DNA from: Methanobrevibacter sp.
Lineage (GTDB): Archaea; Methanobacteriota; Methanobacteria; Methanobacteriales; Methanobacteriaceae
Length of the DNA: 12,756 nucleotides
NCBI GenBank assembly: GCA_017652345.1
Contig: JAGCBE010000206.1
Span: forward strand, 1-12,756
Reading direction: 5' to 3'
Made by a program: the position numbers and the translations under genes. Shown piece by piece: positions 12,712 to 12,756 of the stretch. The notes under the pieces were generated by a model. That model searched no databases. It saw only the letters and a list, made by a program, of their open reading frames with translations, and was not told where the DNA came from. The number at the start of each line of letters is the position of its first letter. Within the stretch, counting starts at the first letter, position 1.

Positions 12712-12756
12712 TTTACAAATTTAATTTGCAAGAGGACGGGGCATGGGGGGGACCGC
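12712..12756. other. Right-terminal extension beyond the left-end match
   Basis: These 45 bases continue the right ITR outward and have no counterpart before base 1. They contain a perfect palindrome CAAATT-T-AATTTG (12716-12728), then a GC-rich end (12732-12756) with runs of four and seven G. Read inward from the terminus the strand is C-rich, as are phi29 genome ends. This suggests true terminal sequence, with the left end truncated. The exact terminus is not proven, as no terminal 2-3 base reiteration is evident, and an assembly tail is possible. Confidence 0.55.

Noticed and set aside
1..12756. tRNA genes, CRISPR array, insertion sequence or integrase
   Set aside because: No cloverleaf, spaced repeat array, transposase or integrase was seen; intergenic space is too small for most of these.

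Overview
The window looks like a near-complete genome (about 12.7 kb) of a very small tailed phage of the phi29/picovirus-like type. Such phages have a linear double-stranded genome replicated by protein priming. Three things support this. (1) An exact 73-bp inverted terminal repeat (ITR) lies at the two ends (1-73 and 12639-12711). (2) There is a protein-primed family B DNA polymerase with intact exonuclease and polymerase motifs, preceded by a small charged protein in the terminal-protein position. (3) There is a compact virion set: portal/connector, lower collar, fibre-like protein, major capsid protein, gp9-like tail knob and gp16-like packaging ATPase. The DNA is AT-rich. Genes carry strong AAAGGA-type ribosome binding sites and sigma-70-like promoters. 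TAA, TAG and TGA are all used as stops and TGG encodes Trp, so translation is by the standard bacterial code. A Bacillota-type (low-GC Gram-positive or relative) host is the best guess; it is an inference.

Layout, with every gene on the + strand. 1-167: ITR, possible promoter and leader hairpin. 168-4236: late block of holin-like membrane protein, portal, lower collar, signal-peptide-bearing fibre-like protein and major capsid protein, closed by a hairpin terminator at about 4261-4295. 4315-6225: tail knob, closed by a strong terminator at 6275-6311. 6337-6365: the best promoter in the window (TTGACA, 17 bp, extended -10). 6401-7793: seven small genes of unknown function packed with ATGA, TAATG or TAAATG junctions. 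7812-8174: candidate single-stranded-DNA-binding protein, then a terminator at 8188-8222. 8238-8635: phage Dam-type adenine methyltransferase gene that appears to carry a 1-nt frameshift. 8655-12532: putative terminal protein, DNA polymerase and packaging ATPase. 12533-12756: hairpin terminator with a possible small RNA, then the right ITR and 45 extra bases absent from the left end. No gene-free stretch exceeds 300 bases.

How the parts work together (inference). The promoter at 6337 would drive the early/replication operon: small host-takeover candidates, SSB candidate, terminal protein and polymerase. Replication would start at both ITRs. The left block would build the prohead, portal and tail, and the ATPase would fill the prohead. 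Unlike phi29, all genes run one way, the ATPase sits behind the polymerase, and portal and collar precede the capsid gene. No endolysin, tail-tip peptidoglycan hydrolase, scaffold or phi29-type packaging RNA was recognised.
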